Positions 6,049 through 7,688 of a stretch of DNA of 7,688 bases are shown one piece after another; the first letter of the stretch is position 1; each line of letters begins with the position of its first letter. The notes below the pieces were generated by a model, which was given only the letters and a program-made list of their open reading frames with translations, had not been told where the DNA came from and did no database searches. This DNA is from DATFES01 sp035457725. GTDB taxonomy: Bacteria > Pseudomonadota > Alphaproteobacteria > CACIAM-22H2. The translations under genes were made by a program, and so were the position numbers. The DNA is taken from positions 1 to 7,688 of the forward strand of contig DATIBC010000021.1 in the NCBI GenBank assembly GCA_035457725.1, in the 5' to 3' direction.

Positions 6049-6270
6049 CCAGCGCGGCGAACCTATGAATCGCGACGTCAGAACACGATCGACGAGGCTA
6101 CGCGCGCCCGCTGTCTTGCGCTTTATCGTTTCGCGCGACATCGGTATGCACGGCTCGTCGAGGCGTCAGGGCTGGACGTCTATGGGGCGGCAAGCCCGGA
6201 TTAGTCGGTCGGCCGTCGAAGGAAGTGAGCGGGGGAGCGCCGCATAGCCGCACTTAAGCGGATCAGAATC
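6049..6270. other. Convergent intergenic gap with an open in-frame extension of the AAA gene
   Basis: Beyond the TAG stop (6046-6048) the AAA frame stays open for 51 codons to a second TAG at 6202-6204. It reads like protein in its later part (NTIDEATRARCLALYRFARH, SGLDVYGAASPD), but it has no in-frame ATG, GTG or TTG, so it could only be made by readthrough or frameshift, or be a gene remnant. Another frame has an ATG at 6065 running to 6247 (60 codons, very Arg/Ser-rich), judged spurious. No clear terminator for either convergent gene is seen; CCGC/GCGG at 6248-6261 is only a 4-bp stem without a T-run. Confidence 0.35.
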
Positions 6271-7389
6271 TTAACTGCGAGATGTAAGCCAATTTTTGAA
6301 CGCGCGGGCGGCGCCCTCCGCCCGCAGAATCACCTGGGGGCGTTGCAGCGTCAACCAAACCAGCGGCACTTCCCGATTGGCGAGGCTGGACTTGAACCGC
6401 GTCGCTCCAGCAAGCAAGTCGTAACCGCGAGCGCCTTGCTCGATAGCCCGGCCGATCGCCGCGATGTGCGACACCAGGCCCGGCCGCGCCCGCGATGCAC
6501 TCGTATACTCGAATCCGCTTTGGTAATTATATACCTGCGATCCGAGTAGGAAGTTGTATAGATACGCGATCGGGCGTCCGCCGACGCTTAGTCGCAGCAG
6601 CTCGATACGGCCCTCGGGCAAACCACGCTCGATGAGGGCCAGATGGAACCGTTCAAAGAACGGGCCGCGAAAGGCGTGCGGCTGGCCTAGCGCCTGCCAA
6701 CGCAGGATGTGCAGTCGTTTAAGTTCGGCGAAATATTCGCGCGCCTGGGAGATATCTTCCGCCGCGTCGAGTCGGATCTCGCCGGACTCCCGATAGTATC
6801 GTAGCGATTGCCGGTACCGCCGGCGCGTACTAGCGTCGAGCCGCGCCACGAAATCGTCGAACGACGAACAGCCTTGCAGGTCGACGACCATGGAGGACGT
6901 GGCCTTCTTGATCCATGCGCGAAGGCCCAACCGATATCCAAGGTCCGCGTAGTAGGATGGCACACCGCCAAGGTGAATTTCGTTCCAGGATCGATCGTGC
7001 TCGATAAGCCAGCGAAGACACGCTGCTTGGATGTCTCCGGCGTTTACCCGGTCGACGAGAAATCCGTTATGCTCGATGGCGATCGAGTCATGCTCGGGAT
7101 CTCCGGTTTCATTAAGAAATAGGCCGTGGCTGACAACGGCGTAACGACGCACCATGCGTCGCGAAGACAGGATTCCAAGGCCGACGCAGACCCCCTCCCT
7201 TGTCGCCTCGATGAGCCGCGGCGGAACGGGGAAGCGGGCGGAGTCCAACCATGGACCGATCCAGTTCCAGGTCTGAAAGAACGACGGCTCGGCGGCGATC
7301 TCCAAGGCACGCCATTTCGCTTCGAGGGCGTCGGCGCGCGGCATTTGGCCGACCGCAACGGTGATATCAGGCGAATTTTCTGGCGCCAT
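6271..7389 (-). CDS. FemAB/CelD-like acyltransferase (GNAT fold, Acetyltransf_6 type)
   Basis: The product has 372 residues from ATG 7389-7387. The start of the domain is recognisable in FFQTWNWIGPWL (37-48). The centre has the STRRRYRQSLRYY motif (187-199) typical of this superfamily, then the core GNAT half with RLSVGGRPIAYLYNFLLGSQ (266-285) and YNYQSGFEY, and the closing YDLLAGATRFKSSLANRE (323-340). These proteins transfer acyl or aminoacyl groups in the cytoplasm; relatives sit in cellulose, exopolysaccharide and peptidoglycan loci. The substrate cannot be told from sequence. It converges on the AAA gene with a 222-base gap. The frame is open up to 7584, but the extra 65 residues are Cys/Arg-rich and do not look coding. 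No good Shine-Dalgarno precedes ATG 7389; TTG 7404 (GCGAG 7 bases upstream) and ATG 7344 are alternatives. Confidence 0.85.
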   Translation of the reverse strand: MAPENSPDITVAVGQMPRADALEAKWRALEIAAEPSFFQTWNWIGPWLDSARFPVPPRLIEATREGVCVGLGILSSRRMVRRYAVVSHGLFLNETGDPEHDSIAIEHNGFLVDRVNAGDIQAACLRWLIEHDRSWNEIHLGGVPSYYADLGYRLGLRAWIKKATSSMVVDLQGCSSFDDFVARLDASTRRRYRQSLRYYRESGEIRLDAAEDISQAREYFAELKRLHILRWQALGQPHAFRGPFFERFHLALIERGLPEGRIELLRLSVGGRPIAYLYNFLLGSQVYNYQSGFEYTSASRARPGLVSHIAAIGRAIEQGARGYDLLAGATRFKSSLANREVPLVWLTLQRPQVILRAEGAARAFKNWLTSRS

Positions 7390-7688
7390 GGCACCGGCAA
7401 TCAATACATGTCTCGCCCACTCGCTCGACTGGCGGCCACAAGCGGGGATGGGATGCCTGCGTCCGCGTCGATGCGACCTCGATCCATTGCATGCGCACCA
7501 GCCCAATATCAGAACGCACTCGACACCCCCGAATCCCTGGATGCACGCCGGCAAAGGCTCGCGGCTCGATGGCGCAACGGCCAACGCTTTCGCGGCCGAC
7601 CCGATCGCGCCGTACGCCCGTGAGCGAAGTTCCCCAAAATATCCTGATACCGGTCCGCTCGCCCCCTAGGTGACCGCCGCGCCTTGCG
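7390..7688. other. Right-edge region without a supported gene
   Basis: This stretch lies upstream of the acyltransferase gene and should carry its promoter, but no clear -35/-10 pair is seen. Several frames are open on both strands, as expected at this GC content. None has a family motif, a ribosome binding site or convincing composition. A minus-strand frame stays open from the edge to about 7369, so the end of a neighbouring gene cannot be fully excluded. Confidence 0.4.

Noticed and set aside
6065..6247. 60-codon plus-strand frame after the AAA gene
   Set aside because: Very Arg/Ser-rich, weak ribosome binding site, and a different frame over the same bases looks more protein-like.
6304..6325. 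8-bp hairpin GCGGGCGG/CCGCCCGC as a terminator
   Set aside because: It lies inside the acyltransferase coding region and has no T-run on either side; it follows from Arg/Ala codons.
7390..7584. N-terminal extension of the acyltransferase to 7584
   Set aside because: The 65 extra residues are Cys/Arg-rich without similarity to the family; the domain begins soon after ATG 7389.
7126..7673. Plus-strand frames at the right edge, including a short GTG frame at 7620-7673
   Set aside because: They overlap the acyltransferase gene antisense or are very short, and no start signal or family motif supports them.

Overview
The window is GC-rich. Its gene families, the CtrA-like TTAACC motifs and the style of the C-terminal repeat domain point to an alphaproteobacterium, most likely of the order Hyphomicrobiales (Rhizobiales). 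That placement is inferred from sequence style, not from a marker gene. No rRNA, tRNA, CRISPR array, transposase or phage gene is visible.

Layout. Positions 1-372 (minus) hold the N-terminal third of a MacA/HlyD-type periplasmic adaptor that runs off the left edge. Positions 373-931 are a 559-base divergent intergenic region. It is more structured than a plain promoter region: two 10-bp palindromes, a tandem TTAACCAT element, two adjacent hairpins ending in a minus-strand terminator (a candidate small RNA), and a CtrA-like TTAA-N7-TTTACC box close to the next gene. Positions 932-2467 (+) encode a 511-residue, almost wholly coiled-coil cytosolic protein, closed by a strong hairpin. After a 239-base gap, which holds an AT-rich stretch and a 34-codon upstream ORF overlapping the next start as ATGA, comes the largest gene, 2707-6048 (+). 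It encodes a 1113-residue ExeA/GspA-type AAA ATPase with a long disordered linker, one transmembrane helix, a second long Pro/Ala/Ser/Thr-rich linker and a C-terminal TPR/Sel1-like module. Convergent to it, 6271-7389 (minus) encodes a FemAB/CelD-like (Acetyltransf_6) acyltransferase. The last 300 bases show no supported gene.

How the parts may work together (inference). ExeA-type ATPases couple cytosolic ATP hydrolysis to assembly or remodelling of cell-envelope machines. Here the usual peptidoglycan-binding or SPOR tail is replaced by a helical-repeat tail on a very long periplasmic tether. The coiled-coil gene just upstream is the best candidate for a cytosolic partner. The neighbouring acyltransferase family is often linked to exopolysaccharide or envelope modification, and the adaptor to envelope export, so the window as a whole has a cell-envelope flavour. 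The coiled-coil/AAA-TM-TPR pair is the most likely undescribed system here; nothing in the sequence proves the two proteins interact.
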